From contig SHXO01000009.1 in assembly GCA_009693245.1 (NCBI GenBank), positions 1-53,231 on the forward strand: 53,231 nucleotides of DNA, read 5' to 3'. The stretch's first letter is position 1. Every line of letters begins with the position of its first letter. The notes beneath the pieces are model-generated. The model had not been told where the DNA came from and ran no database searches. It was given only the letters and a program-made list of their open reading frames with translations. Below are positions 25,259 through 33,755 of this stretch, one piece after another. The stretch comes from Betaproteobacteria bacterium (GTDB taxonomy: Bacteria > Pseudomonadota > Gammaproteobacteria > Burkholderiales > SHXO01). Position numbers and translations under genes: made by a program.

Positions 25259-26397
25259 GACAGCACCTGTGCGCTCGCCATGCCGCTCGGGCCGGCCATT
25301 CTCGACAGGAGATGAGCCAGACGCGGGTCGAGAAAACGGCTGCCTTGCCCGGGCTTGAGATAGCGCGGATAGACCGTAAGGCGCTCTTGCAACCCGTATC
25401 CCTTCGCCTGGGTGCGCCGGGCGAGTTCCGCGATCGCGGGCCAGGCGCGCTCGGGGTTGATGTAGTCCAAGGTGAGCGGCGAGATGCCGCCCAAATCGTT
25501 GATGCCGCAATCGAGATAGGACTCGAAGTCATCTTCCAGATTGGGCGGTGCTTGCAGGCTAATTTCTGGCGAGAGCAACAGCCGCGCGACTGCCAAGGTG
25601 CGTTCCATGTCATCAAGGGAAGGTTCTGGATGGTTCGCCATGGGCGTGCCGGGTTTGGCGCGAAAATTCTGCACGATGACTTCCTGGATGTGGCCGTATT
25701 TGCGATGGCACTGGTCGATGGCGGCGAGGCTCTCGATACGCTCCTCCCAGGTCTCGCCGATGCCAATCAAGATTCCCGTGGTGAACGGTACGCCGGCTTT
25801 TCCAGCCGATTCCAAGGTGCGCAGGCGTTGCACAGGCGTCTTGTCGGGGCACGCGTGGTGCACCTGCCCCGCGCCGGTCAAGCGGCGGCTCACGTTCTCG
25901 ATCATCATGCCCATGCTGCCGGACACGGATTTGAGCGCCAACAAATCCTCCACCGTGGCCGTGCCCGCGTTGACGTGCGGAATGAGCGAAGTCTCGCGCA
26001 GAACCAAGGCGCACATATCGCGCAGGTAATAGAGGGTGCGTTCGTAGCCCAGTTTGGCCAGCGCAGCGCGCGCTTCCTGGTAACGCAGCTCTGGCTTTTC
26101 GCCAAGGGAAAACAGCGCTTCCTTGCAGCCCAGCCGTTCGCCCTTGCGCGCGACGTCCAGCACTTCTTCCGGTGTCATGTAACGCGCCCCCGCTTGCCCC
26201 GGCACCTTGTAGAAAGTGCAATAGCCGCAGGTGTTGCGGCAATAGGTGGTTAGCGGAATGAAGACCTTGCGCGAGTAACTCACAGTCTTACCCCAGTGCG
26301 CATCCGCCGCCGCGCGTGCGCGCGAACGCACGTCCTCCAAGCGTTCGGCTTCTAGGCCCGCCACAGCGTTTGCTTCTTGCACCGTAAAGCTGGTCAT
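25255..26397 (-). CDS. cofG: FO synthase subunit 1 (radical SAM)
   Basis: This 380-residue radical SAM partner of CofH has CRNTCGYC (Cys53, Cys57, Cys60) in IPLTTYCRNTCGYCTFYKVP. GILIGIGETWEERIESLAAI and QEVIVQNFRAKPGTPM match CofG. Split cofG/cofH genes are the archaeal and proteobacterial arrangement; actinobacteria use a fused FbiC. It is the first gene of the transcript, preceded by AGAGGAGAC. Confidence 0.95.
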   Translation of the reverse strand: MTSFTVQEANAVAGLEAERLEDVRSRARAAADAHWGKTVSYSRKVFIPLTTYCRNTCGYCTFYKVPGQAGARYMTPEEVLDVARKGERLGCKEALFSLGEKPELRYQEARAALAKLGYERTLYYLRDMCALVLRETSLIPHVNAGTATVEDLLALKSVSGSMGMMIENVSRRLTGAGQVHHACPDKTPVQRLRTLESAGKAGVPFTTGILIGIGETWEERIESLAAIDQCHRKYGHIQEVIVQNFRAKPGTPMANHPEPSLDDMERTLAVARLLLSPEISLQAPPNLEDDFESYLDCGINDLGGISPLTLDYINPERAWPAIAELARRTQAKGYGLQERLTVYPRYLKPGQGSRFLDPRLAHLLSRMAGPSGMASAQVLS

Positions 26398-26435
26398 GTC
26401 TCCTCTAATCTTCCTTGCGTTCCGTCCCCGGCTTA

Positions 26436-26510
26436 ATTCCCTCCCCCGCTTGCGGGGGACCTCTCATTCATTCCCTCCTCCGCCTGCGGGGGAGAGCTAG
26501 GGTGGGGGCA
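26436..26510. repeat. GC-rich hairpin repeat between mmsA and cofG
   Basis: TTCCCTCCCCCGCTTGCGGGGGAC and TTCCCTCCTCCGCCTGCGGGGGAG lie in tandem. Each can form a CCCCCGC/GCGGGGG hairpin. It is a different repeat family from the CCGGAGGG element elsewhere in the window. Confidence 0.55.
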
Positions 26511-26515
26511 GATTC

Positions 26516-28051
26516 TTACTTCAGTTGCGGAAACGCGAACTGCGCTCCCTTCGCAATACTATCCGGCCAGCGCTGCATCACCGCTTTCTGCCGCGTGTAA
26601 AAGCGAACGCCCTCGGGGCCGTAGGCGTGATGATCGCCGAAGAGGCTCTTCTTCCATCCGCCGAAGCTATTGAAGGCCATGGGCACGGGGATGGGCACAT
26701 TCACCCCCACCATGCCCACCGGAATGTGGTGCGCGAATTCGCGGGCCACGCCTCCATCGCGGGTGAAGATGGCCACGCCGTTGCCATATTCATTCTCGTT
26801 GATCAACTTCACCGCACCGGCCAGATCCGGCACGCGCACCACGCACAGCACCGGGCCGAAAATCTCCTCGCGGTAGATGCTCATGTTCGCTTGCACGTTG
26901 TCGAACAAGGTGCCGCCCACGAAGAAACCTTTCTCCAGCCCAGCCACCTTGCAGGCGCGGCCATCCACGGCGAGTTTAGCGCCTTCGGCCACGCCCTTGC
27001 CGATGAGCGTCTCGATGCGCTGCTTGGCAGCACCGGTTACGACCGGGCCCATCTCGACGCCCGGCTGGTGCCCTTCGCCGATCTTCAGCGCTTTCACGCG
27101 CGGTTCCAGCGCGTTCACCAGCTTGTCGGCCGCGTCGCCCACCGCCACGGCCACGGAAATGGCCATGCAACGCTCGCCCGCGGAACCGTATGCCGCACCC
27201 ATCAACGCATCGCAGGCCTGGTCCAGATCGGCGTCAGGCATGACGACCATGTGATTCTTGGCGCCGCCCAGCGCTTGTACGCGCTTGCCGTGAGCCGCGC
27301 CGGTCGCGTAAATGTACTTGGCCACGGGCGTGGAACCCACGAAACTCACGGCCTGAATATCTGGATGGGCGAGAATCGCGTCCACCGCTACTTTATCGCC
27401 TTGCACCACGTTGAATACGCCATCGGGCAGGCCCGCTTCCTTGAGCAGATCGGCCATCATCAGGCTGGGCGAGGGATCGCGCTCCGAGGGCTTCAAAATG
27501 AAAGTGTTGCCGCAGGCAATGGCCACGGGGTACATCCACATGGGCACCATCACCGGGAAATTGAAAGGCGTAATCCCCGCGCAAACGCCCAGTGGCTGGC
27601 GAATGGACCATGCGTCGATGCCGCGGGCCACCTGCTCAGTGATCTCCCCTTTTAGAAGCTGGGGAATCCCGGTGGCGAACTCCACCACTTCGATGCCGCG
27701 CATCACTTCGCCCACGGCATCGGAGAACACCTTGCCGTGCTCGTCGACGATCAACTCCGCCAGCGCATCGCGCTTGTCTTGCAGCAACTGAAGATAGCGA
27801 AACAGGATGCGCGCGCGGCCCAAGGCGGGCGTTTGCGACCAAGCTGAAAAGGCTTCCTTGGCGTTGGCCACCGCCGCCGCCACTTCTGCCTCATTTGCTA
27901 AGTGCAACCGCCCCGCCACGCCGCCGTGGGAGGGATTGAAAATATCCCCATGGCGCCCGGACTGCGATGGCACGCGCTTGCCACCTATGTAATGGGTGAC
28001 GTCGTACAACTTGGTTGTTTGGGCGGGGGGTGGGTTTAGTACGGCGGACAT
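26516..28051 (-). CDS. mmsA: Methylmalonate-semialdehyde dehydrogenase (CoA-acylating)
   Basis: This 511-residue aldehyde dehydrogenase oxidises methylmalonate or malonate semialdehyde to propionyl- or acetyl-CoA in valine, pyrimidine and beta-alanine breakdown. The marks are [40 protein letters not shown], the catalytic Cys in [11 protein letters not shown], and the family-specific [20 protein letters not shown] and [19 protein letters not shown] near the end. It is monocistronic as far as can be seen. Together with the M20 amidohydrolase it could serve reductive pyrimidine breakdown, but they are separated by the F420 operon. Confidence 0.95.
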   Translation of the reverse strand: MSAVLNPPPAQTTKLYDVTHYIGGKRVPSQSGRHGDIFNPSHGGVAGRLHLANEAEVAAAVANAKEAFSAWSQTPALGRARILFRYLQLLQDKRDALAELIVDEHGKVFSDAVGEVMRGIEVVEFATGIPQLLKGEITEQVARGIDAWSIRQPLGVCAGITPFNFPVMVPMWMYPVAIACGNTFILKPSERDPSPSLMMADLLKEAGLPDGVFNVVQGDKVAVDAILAHPDIQAVSFVGSTPVAKYIYATGAAHGKRVQALGGAKNHMVVMPDADLDQACDALMGAAYGSAGERCMAISVAVAVGDAADKLVNALEPRVKALKIGEGHQPGVEMGPVVTGAAKQRIETLIGKGVAEGAKLAVDGRACKVAGLEKGFFVGGTLFDNVQANMSIYREEIFGPVLCVVRVPDLAGAVKLINENEYGNGVAIFTRDGGVAREFAHHIPVGMVGVNVPIPVPMAFNSFGGWKKSLFGDHHAYGPEGVRFYTRQKAVMQRWPDSIAKGAQFAFPQLK

Positions 28052-28125
28052 GGCCTAGCCTCGGTCAAATTGCTCTGGGAGGATGGTAGCACTTGACAAT
28101 GGCCGCGGTGTGCAGGCCTGGCGCC

Positions 28126-28380
28126 TTAGTAGTGGTAGCGCAACTGCGCCAGGAGAAGGCCGTCACCTTCGATCTTGTAGACCATGCGGTGTTCGTCGGT
28201 GATTCGCCGTGACCAATATCCAGATAGGGCATGCTTTATGGGCTCAGGCTTGCCAACCCCGGCGAACGGCTCGCGCTGTGTCTCGCGTATCAGCTTGTCG
28301 ATTCTCTCCAGCATACGTTTGTCTTGCTTTTGCCAGTAGAGGTAATCTTCCCATGCCTCATTCGCGAAGATAAGTTTCAC
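28126..28380 (-). CDS. yoeB: YoeB-type mRNA interferase toxin
   Basis: This 84-residue toxin of the Txe/YoeB family cleaves mRNA in the ribosomal A site. It begins MKLIFANEAWEDYLYWQKQD and ends with the catalytic segment SRRITDEHRMVYKIEGDGLL and LAQLRYHY. The catalytic Glu, Arg and His/Tyr of the family are present. The gene overlaps the antitoxin end by 4 bases (ATGA), the standard antitoxin-first order. It has normal length and looks intact. Confidence 0.93.
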   Translation of the reverse strand: MKLIFANEAWEDYLYWQKQDKRMLERIDKLIRETQREPFAGVGKPEPIKHALSGYWSRRITDEHRMVYKIEGDGLLLAQLRYHY

Positions 28381-28628
28381 TTGGCCAGCTTTCGTGCAAC
28401 GCCTTTACCGGAGTTCAACTGGTTGGCGGCCGACAACAGGCGCTTCGCATTAGCCGGGTTCCTCAGTAGATACGCCGTTTCTTCCAAGGCCTTGAAGTCC
28501 TCGAGTGAAAGCATTACGACGGACTGCTCGCCGTTGCGAGTGATGATCAGAGCTTCATGGTTATTGCACACCCTGTCCATCGTGCTGGCGAGGTTTGCGC
28601 GTGCCGCGGAGTAAGTTATGGTGTCCAT
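28377..28628 (-). CDS. yefM: YefM-type antitoxin (Phd/YefM family)
   Basis: This 83-residue antitoxin and repressor begins MDTITYSAARANLASTMDRV and continues with EALIITRNGEQSVVMLSLED, as in YefM. The C-terminal part (NAKRLLSAANQLNSGKG) binds the toxin. I chose ATG 28628 because upstream sequence lacks homology and the operator lies just before it. Transcription comes from the TGTAC-containing site at 28646-28665. Confidence 0.93.
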   Translation of the reverse strand: MDTITYSAARANLASTMDRVCNNHEALIITRNGEQSVVMLSLEDFKALEETAYLLRNPANAKRLLSAANQLNSGKGVARKLAK

Positions 28629-28645
28629 TGGGGAGCACTCTTTTA

Positions 28646-28665
28646 ATGTACGTGTAATTGTACAT
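28646..28665 (-). promoter_or_regulatory. YefM operator-like palindrome
   Basis: ATGTAC and GTACAT form an inverted repeat separated by 8 bases, directly upstream of the antitoxin start. YefM-YoeB complexes are known to bind TGTACA-type palindromes, and a complete TGTACA is present at 28659-28664. This is therefore the expected autoregulatory site. Confidence 0.6.
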
Positions 28666-28712
28666 AACAACGAGCGGTGGTTGAATACGGAAACGCTGAT
28701 TAAGCACGTTCG

Positions 28713-28819
28713 CCCTGATCGTGAGCCTGTCGAACGATCGAAGTGCATTCCTGGCAATACGTTGGCCTGACTAAGCCTTCCGTTCATGGTTCGACAAGCT
28801 CACCACGAACGGAAGGCTT
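28713..28819. repeat. Paired inverted repeats with GTTCGACAAGCTCAC core
   Basis: Two related elements are visible: GATCGT and ACGATC around GAGCCTGTCGA at 28717-28739, and AAGCCTTCCGTTC / GAACGGAAGGCTT at 28773-28785 and 28807-28819 around ATGGTTCGACAAGCTCACCAC. Repeats with this core occur between genes in many proteobacteria. The pair follows the toxin-antitoxin promoter. Confidence 0.65.
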
Positions 28820-29057
28820 GACCGGTGATTCTTTAGCTCGTTCCGTGACGCGCGGAGGATCTTGGTTGTCCCTATGGGATGGGGCCGTCTTTCTTGGCGT
28901 TGGCGCGAACGAGGCGCAGGATCACGTCCACCAACATCGCGGCCACGCTGCGTTAACTCGGTGCGCCTTCTTGAAACCTCTACGGCATAACCAACAGCCT
29001 AGCCTTGATAGGCGCCCCCGCAGGCTGGAAGAAGAGAAGATCCGAGAAACTGATACG
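28820..29057. other. Spacer between repeat and GAF remnant, no gene seen
   Basis: An open frame crosses the stretch in phase with the GAF remnant, but its translation resembles no known protein and no ribosome-binding site was found. Confidence 0.4.
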
Positions 29058-29576
29058 ATGCATTCATCGTCGACGAACGACTCAGGGCTGATGCCGTCCC
29101 CAAAAAAGAAGCGCAAGACCCCAGCTAACCGGCGCATATCCCTTGACCGCCTGGAGGACTTGGGTGTGCGCATGAACAGCTTGCGAACCGAGGGCGAGAT
29201 GCGAGCATTCCTCACCAAAGAAGTGGCAGCAATATTTGGCACACGGCGTGTGTTGCTAGTGCTCGAAACGCCAGGCGGGCCGCTGATCGCGGGCTCGGTT
29301 ATACCGCGTAGCGAGCGCCCACCGGCGCTGCTACAAGCCATCACGCCCTGGCTCGATTCAGCCCGCACGAACCGCTCGTGCAGTCTTCGCCAAGGTCCCG
29401 AGGGCGCCAAGCCGGTAGCCCAACGCAGTTGTCTCCTGGCCCCTTCTCCCGGAGGGAGAAGGGCTTTTCCTCCCTCGCCCTCCGGGAGAGGGAACGAGGG
29501 TGAGGGAAACGGTGGCAATGAACCTGGCCTGTCACGTATTTGGGAATGCTCAATAGACGCCGCCAGAGCCGGTTAA
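29058..29576 (+). pseudogene. N-terminal part of GAF-domain signalling protein, truncated by a repeat
   Basis: From ATG 29058 the frame gives RRISLDRLEDLGVRMNSLRT, EGEMRAFLTKEVAAIFGTRR and VLLVLETPGGPLIAGSVIPR, an N-terminal GAF-type module of the kind found before adenylate/guanylate cyclase or other output domains. Homology stops at RSCLLAP (about 29437), exactly where a dispersed hairpin repeat starts. The rest of the frame is translated repeat. The output domain is lost, so the product is probably non-functional. Confidence 0.65.
29437..29550. repeat. Dispersed repeat, copy E
   Basis: This copy has the same module as at 10120-10243: CCTTCTCCCGGAGGGAGAAG, CCCTCCGGGAGAGGGAACGAG, GGAAACGGTGGC, then CCTGTCACGTATTTGGGAAT and GCTCA. 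It truncates the GAF gene and ends just short of the alpha/beta-hydrolase 3' end. Confidence 0.7.
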
Positions 29577-30427
29577 TCGTTCTCCTCGCCGAAGAAATCG
29601 AGAATCCGCCGCAGCGCCCACTCCGGCTTCTCTTCGGGAATCCAGTGGCCGCAGCCATCGGCCACCCCGCCGGTCACGTTCTCCGCCACGCGCCGCCAAG
29701 ATTCGATCGCGAGCATGCCGCGGCCGCGGCCCTTGTCTCCGCCATAGCAAAGAACCGGCATTGCCAGCTTTCCCTGCGCGAGGAAAGCCTCGTTGTCCTT
29801 CACGTCCCGCGGCGTGGCGCGGTAGTAGTCGAACCCGGCGTGCATCGCTCCCGGCTGGCGGTAGCAGCGGATGTACTCGGCCTGCGCCTCGGGCGAAATC
29901 ACGTCCGGCCGCGCACCCCACATCTTGTAGAAGAAGCCGAGATAGATATGCTCGCGCCCGGCGGTGAGTTCCTCTGGCATGTCCGCTTCCCAGTGAAAAC
30001 CGTGGTGCCAGCGATTGTTGAACATTACCGGCGTGCCATCACCCGGCACCGGCACATCGAGGATCACCATGCGGCGCACGGCGTCGCGGTGCTGCGCCGC
30101 GAGCGCATAGGCCGTGGGGCCGCCCCAGTCATGGCCAACCACGAATAGCCGCTTCTCGCCCAGCACGTCGTGCATCAGCCGCCACACGTCGTTGGCCACG
30201 GTCTTCTTGTCATAGCCGGTTGCTGGTCGTGATGAATCGCCCAGGCCGCGCAGATCGGGCGCCACGACACGGTAGCGCGCGGCCAGCCCGGGAATGATGT
30301 CACGCCACATGTGCGAGGTCTGCGGCCAGCCGTGGAGTAGTACCACCGCGGGCCCCTTGCCCGCGATCAGATAATGCAGTCGCACATCGCCGAGGCCGGC
30401 GTTCTCGTGACGAATGGATTCAGTCAT
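29573..30427 (-). CDS. Alpha/beta hydrolase (epoxide hydrolase/haloacetate dehalogenase type)
   Basis: This 284-residue enzyme has the oxyanion-hole segment VVLLHGWPQTSHMWRDIIP, the DLRGLGDSSRP loop, the nucleophile in VVGHDWGGPTAY (Asp in place of Ser, typical of dehalogenases and epoxide hydrolases) and the catalytic His in DGCGHWIPEEKPE. The start ATG 30427 gives MTESIRHENAGLGDVRLHYL; an in-frame extension to 30520 has no family similarity. It would use an Asp-ester mechanism on epoxides or halogenated acids. The true substrate is unknown. Confidence 0.88.
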   Translation of the reverse strand: MTESIRHENAGLGDVRLHYLIAGKGPAVVLLHGWPQTSHMWRDIIPGLAARYRVVAPDLRGLGDSSRPATGYDKKTVANDVWRLMHDVLGEKRLFVVGHDWGGPTAYALAAQHRDAVRRMVILDVPVPGDGTPVMFNNRWHHGFHWEADMPEELTAGREHIYLGFFYKMWGARPDVISPEAQAEYIRCYRQPGAMHAGFDYYRATPRDVKDNEAFLAQGKLAMPVLCYGGDKGRGRGMLAIESWRRVAENVTGGVADGCGHWIPEEKPEWALRRILDFFGEEND

Positions 30428-30860
30428 GGCATGCAAAGTGAATGTCGAGGCGTAATCATCGCATATCAGCCCTTGCGCGGCTTTTCCGCAGCATAGAGTT
30501 TTAACGGCCTTCCAGTCCACTTGGATGCGGCTGCCTTGAACCTGATTACCCTATTTCCTGCTGAGGTCCCGGCATTGCATCTGCGTGGCCGGGGCATCTT
30601 TGCGGGTATTGGCATCCGCACGAAGATCTGCCCAGCGGTAGTCGCGCGGATCGCGCAAGGGGGCCGCAGTTTTTGCCACGCTGACTAATGTATCGCGGCG
30701 GCCCTCAGCCGCGCACGGCGAAGTATGGCATTAGTTCTTCACCCAGCGTAGCATTGTACAAATGTGGTCTGTCCTATTTCGGATCATAGTCCGCGCTCAC
30801 TGCAAAGAAGGCTTATGTCGGTACAATCTCCGCTCACAGACTTTGTTTTTCCGCAAACCT
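30428..30860. other. Intergenic stretch, no gene recognised
   Basis: This 430-base divergent spacer lies between the alpha/beta hydrolase and the Uma2-like gene. No frame gives a recognisable protein, and no clear promoter or terminator was seen. Confidence 0.4.
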
Positions 30861-31460
30861 ATGGGATACGCCCGCAAAGCCGCCGCCTTCTTGACCGCCG
30901 ACGAGTATCTGGCGCTGGAAACGCGTGCCCGCACCAAGCACGAGTATCTCGAAGGGGTGATCTATGCTTGGCAAGGGCAAGTACCGGAAAGCATGGCTGG
31001 GGGTTCTCGTGCCCACCATCGCATTTCGCTCAACATCGCCACGGCGCTGAACGCGGCGTTGCAGGGCACTCCTCGCGCACCCTACATGGCGGACATGCGG
31101 TTGCGGGTCGCCGCCGCCGCGGGCCGCACCGAGACCGCGTATTTCTATCCGGACGTTTTGTCCATTGCGGGCCGCCGCTCCCAGCGCAAGCAACCGAGAT
31201 TGAAAATCCAAAACTGCTCATCGAAGTGCTGTCACCTAGCACCGAGGAATTCGACCGCACGGAAAAGTTCGCGGTCTACGGCACGATCGCGAACCTCGAG
31301 GAATTGGTGTTCGTCAATTCGCACCCACCATACGGCATCGAGGTCTATCGCCGGGGGGGTGGACGGGTCACTCGTCCTCATCGAATCCGGCGATGCGAAA
31401 TTGCCGTTGGCAAGCGCCGGCGTCACTATGACGCGAGGGGCCGTGTTAGCCGGAGTGTAA
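30861..31460 (+). pseudogene. Uma2-family nuclease-like protein (DUF820) with two frameshifts
   Basis: The first part, MGYARKAAAFLTADEYLALE and TRARTKHEYLEGVIYAW, is a Uma2 N-terminus. The frame then moves at a T run near 31155 (GTTTTG), after which the second frame gives IENPKLLIEVLSPSTEEFDR and IANLEELVFVNSHPPYGIEV. At a G7 run near 31350 it returns to the first frame (VDGSLVLIESGDAKLPLASA). Restoring one base at each run gives a continuous protein of normal length ending AVLAGV. Uma2 proteins have a PD-(D/E)xK nuclease-like fold of unclear role. Because both lesions lie in homopolymers, they may be base-calling errors. Confidence 0.75.
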
Positions 31461-31601
31461 GGTGGCTATGAGCAGATAGCGCGTCATGTGCCGCGCCTCC
31501 CTTCCAGATCATCGGTAATCGGCCGGTGATTCGCAGCTCACCCCTGGCCGGTTCAAATTGCGCGAGAATAATCCCTCGTTAAATCCCACGCTGAGTGCCC
31601 C

Positions 31602-32492
31602 GTGCCCCACACCATCCAACCCATCGATCCCGCCAAGCCCATCTTCGGCGGCGAGGTTTCAGGCATCGACCTGACGCGCCGCCTCACAGACGCCGAGGTA
31701 GCCGCCATTCACGCCGGCATGGACCGCTTTGGCGTGCTGGTGTTTCACGACCAGCACCTGGAGGACGAGCAACAGGTCGCTTTCAGCCGCCAGCTTGGGC
31801 CGCTCGAACAGGCGACTGGGGACATCATGCCAGTGCAGGACCGCCGCTTGAGCATGGAAGTGAACGACATTTCCAACCTCGACAAGCACGGCGAGTTGCT
31901 GCCCCGCGACGACCGGCGCCGCTTGTTCGGTTTGGGCAATATGCTTTGGCACTCGGACAGTTCGTTCAAGGACGTGCCGGCCAAGTATTCTCTGCTCTCG
32001 GCGCGCAAGATTCCGCCAACCGGCGGCAATACCGAGTTCGCCGACATGCGCGCCGCCTACGATGCGCTGGACGATTCTTCGAAGCGGGAAGTGCACGACA
32101 TGATCTGCACGCACAGCCAGATTTTTTCGCGCGGTATTCTGGGCTTTGATGACTTCACCGAGGCCGAGCGCGCGAAGTGGGCGCCAGTACGCCAGCGCCT
32201 GGTGCGGAGGCATCCCACCACCGGGCGCTTGTCGCTGTACCTGTCGGGCCACGCCGGCACGATTGAAGGCTGGCCGGTGCCCGAGGCGCGCTCGTTTTTG
32301 CGTGACCTGATGGAACACGCAACCCAGCGCCAGTTCGTCTACGCGCATGTGTGGCGCCAATGGGACCTGGTAATGTGGGACAACCGGGTGACGATGCACC
32401 GCGCGCGCCGCTACGATCCGCGCGATATGCGCGATATGCGCCGCACGACGATGACCAATGAGGTATCTAGCATGGCACAGGCGCCGGTCTGA
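31602..32492 (+). CDS. TauD/TfdA-family Fe(II)/2-oxoglutarate dioxygenase
   Basis: This 296-residue enzyme begins with GTG and has IQPIDPAKPIFGGEVSGIDL, the family start. Iron ligands are visible: HxD in LWHSDSSF and the distal His in NRVTMHRARRYDPRDMR, with the 2-oxoglutarate-binding Arg following. GNTEFADMRAAYDAL is the typical loop after the HxD. Members oxidise taurine, 2,4-D-type aryloxy acids or other carboxylates; the substrate cannot be told from sequence. It stands alone between the Uma2 remnant and the SMP-30 gene. Confidence 0.9.
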   Translation: MPHTIQPIDPAKPIFGGEVSGIDLTRRLTDAEVAAIHAGMDRFGVLVFHDQHLEDEQQVAFSRQLGPLEQATGDIMPVQDRRLSMEVNDISNLDKHGELLPRDDRRRLFGLGNMLWHSDSSFKDVPAKYSLLSARKIPPTGGNTEFADMRAAYDALDDSSKREVHDMICTHSQIFSRGILGFDDFTEAERAKWAPVRQRLVRRHPTTGRLSLYLSGHAGTIEGWPVPEARSFLRDLMEHATQRQFVYAHVWRQWDLVMWDNRVTMHRARRYDPRDMRDMRRTTMTNEVSSMAQAPV

Positions 32493-32570
32493 GGCGGCGT
32501 ACTACGCAACAGCCACCCTTTCGGGCAGCTTAGGTTTGTGGCTTATCCCCGCTCTTGCGCGCCAGCGGAA

Positions 32571-33491
32571 TCACCGCTGCAAGAAATTCAGCGGCAAGCC
32601 TGGGCAATGCCATTGCATGGCATATAGACGGCCTAGGCCCGACGAGGTGATGTATAGCGTTCTCAGATCCGGGCCGCCGAAGCACACATTGGTGACCATG
32701 AGATCGAACTCTGGTACCGGTATGCGCGCGCGCACCACGCCGTCTGGCGATATGGCCGTCACGCAGCCGGTACCCAAGGTGGCGACGACGACATTGCCTT
32801 CAGAATCCATGGCCAGCGAATCCAGGCGCTCGTAACCGGTGAACTTGTACAGCAGGCGGCCGGGCCAAAAGGCGTGCGGCGCGGGGCCCAATTTGCCGGG
32901 GCTTTCGATATCGAAGGCCCACAAGCGCGCTGCGCCAGTCTCCGCGACGTAGAGCGTGGAATCGTTCGCCGAGAGGCCAATACCGTTGGGTGTGTCGATG
33001 GGATGAACGATCTCGCGAATGGAGCTGCCGTCGGGCCGGGCGTAATAGATTGACCCCCGGTCTATGGAGCGCCCGCGGCGCTTGCCTAGATCCGTGAAAT
33101 AAAAACCACCATTGGCATCGAACACCAGATCGTTGGGCCCCTTCAATGGTTCGCCGTTGCAAGCGGTGTAGAGAGTTGCGACCTTGCCCGATTCGATATC
33201 CACCGCCTGGATGCTGCCGCCCTGGTAATCGGGTGCCAAGGCATCACCAGGACGCAGGATGGGGCCTTGCGTAGTCCATTGAAATCCGCCGTTGTTGCAT
33301 AGGTACATGCGGCCATCCGGGCCCATGGCCGCGCCGTTCGGGCCGCCGCCGCAATGGGCGATTACGCCGATCTCGCCTTCGGGAGTCACCCTGCTGAGTG
33401 TGCGGCGCTCGATCTCGACCAAGATGACCGAACCATCCGCCATCGCAACTGGTCCCTCAGGAAATCTCAAGCCCCGGCAAATTTCCTTCAT
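32571..33491 (-). CDS. SMP-30/gluconolactonase-family protein
   Basis: This 306-residue six-bladed beta-propeller hydrolyses sugar lactones or related esters with a divalent metal. Metal ligands are conserved: Glu in LRFPEGPVAM, Asn in LKGPNDLVFDANGGFYFTDL, Asn in HPIDTPNGIGLS and Asp in YERLDSLAMDSEG. There is no signal peptide, so it is cytoplasmic. It faces the TauD gene convergently and the methyltransferase divergently. Confidence 0.9.
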   Translation of the reverse strand: MKEICRGLRFPEGPVAMADGSVILVEIERRTLSRVTPEGEIGVIAHCGGGPNGAAMGPDGRMYLCNNGGFQWTTQGPILRPGDALAPDYQGGSIQAVDIESGKVATLYTACNGEPLKGPNDLVFDANGGFYFTDLGKRRGRSIDRGSIYYARPDGSSIREIVHPIDTPNGIGLSANDSTLYVAETGAARLWAFDIESPGKLGPAPHAFWPGRLLYKFTGYERLDSLAMDSEGNVVVATLGTGCVTAISPDGVVRARIPVPEFDLMVTNVCFGGPDLRTLYITSSGLGRLYAMQWHCPGLPLNFLQR

Positions 33492-33755
33492 GTCGTTCCT
33501 TTCCTTCCTCGGCGAAGTTGCTCACGTGCCTCGCATTATGCGCGAGCACGGGGGAATGGCGCCGAACCTTGCAAGACGGCACGCCGTAGCCAAATGGTGG
33601 TTCGGGATGGGATTTCTTGGTAGGATTCGCCGCCTTGCGTCCGGCAAGGCACGACATCATCCGAGCGCGGTCGTTATACAGGTAGCCAGACTTCTTTGTC
33701 CAATCACGAGCAAGACGGCGCCAGTCCGGTGCAGGGATACTAGCCTGCGGGCCAG

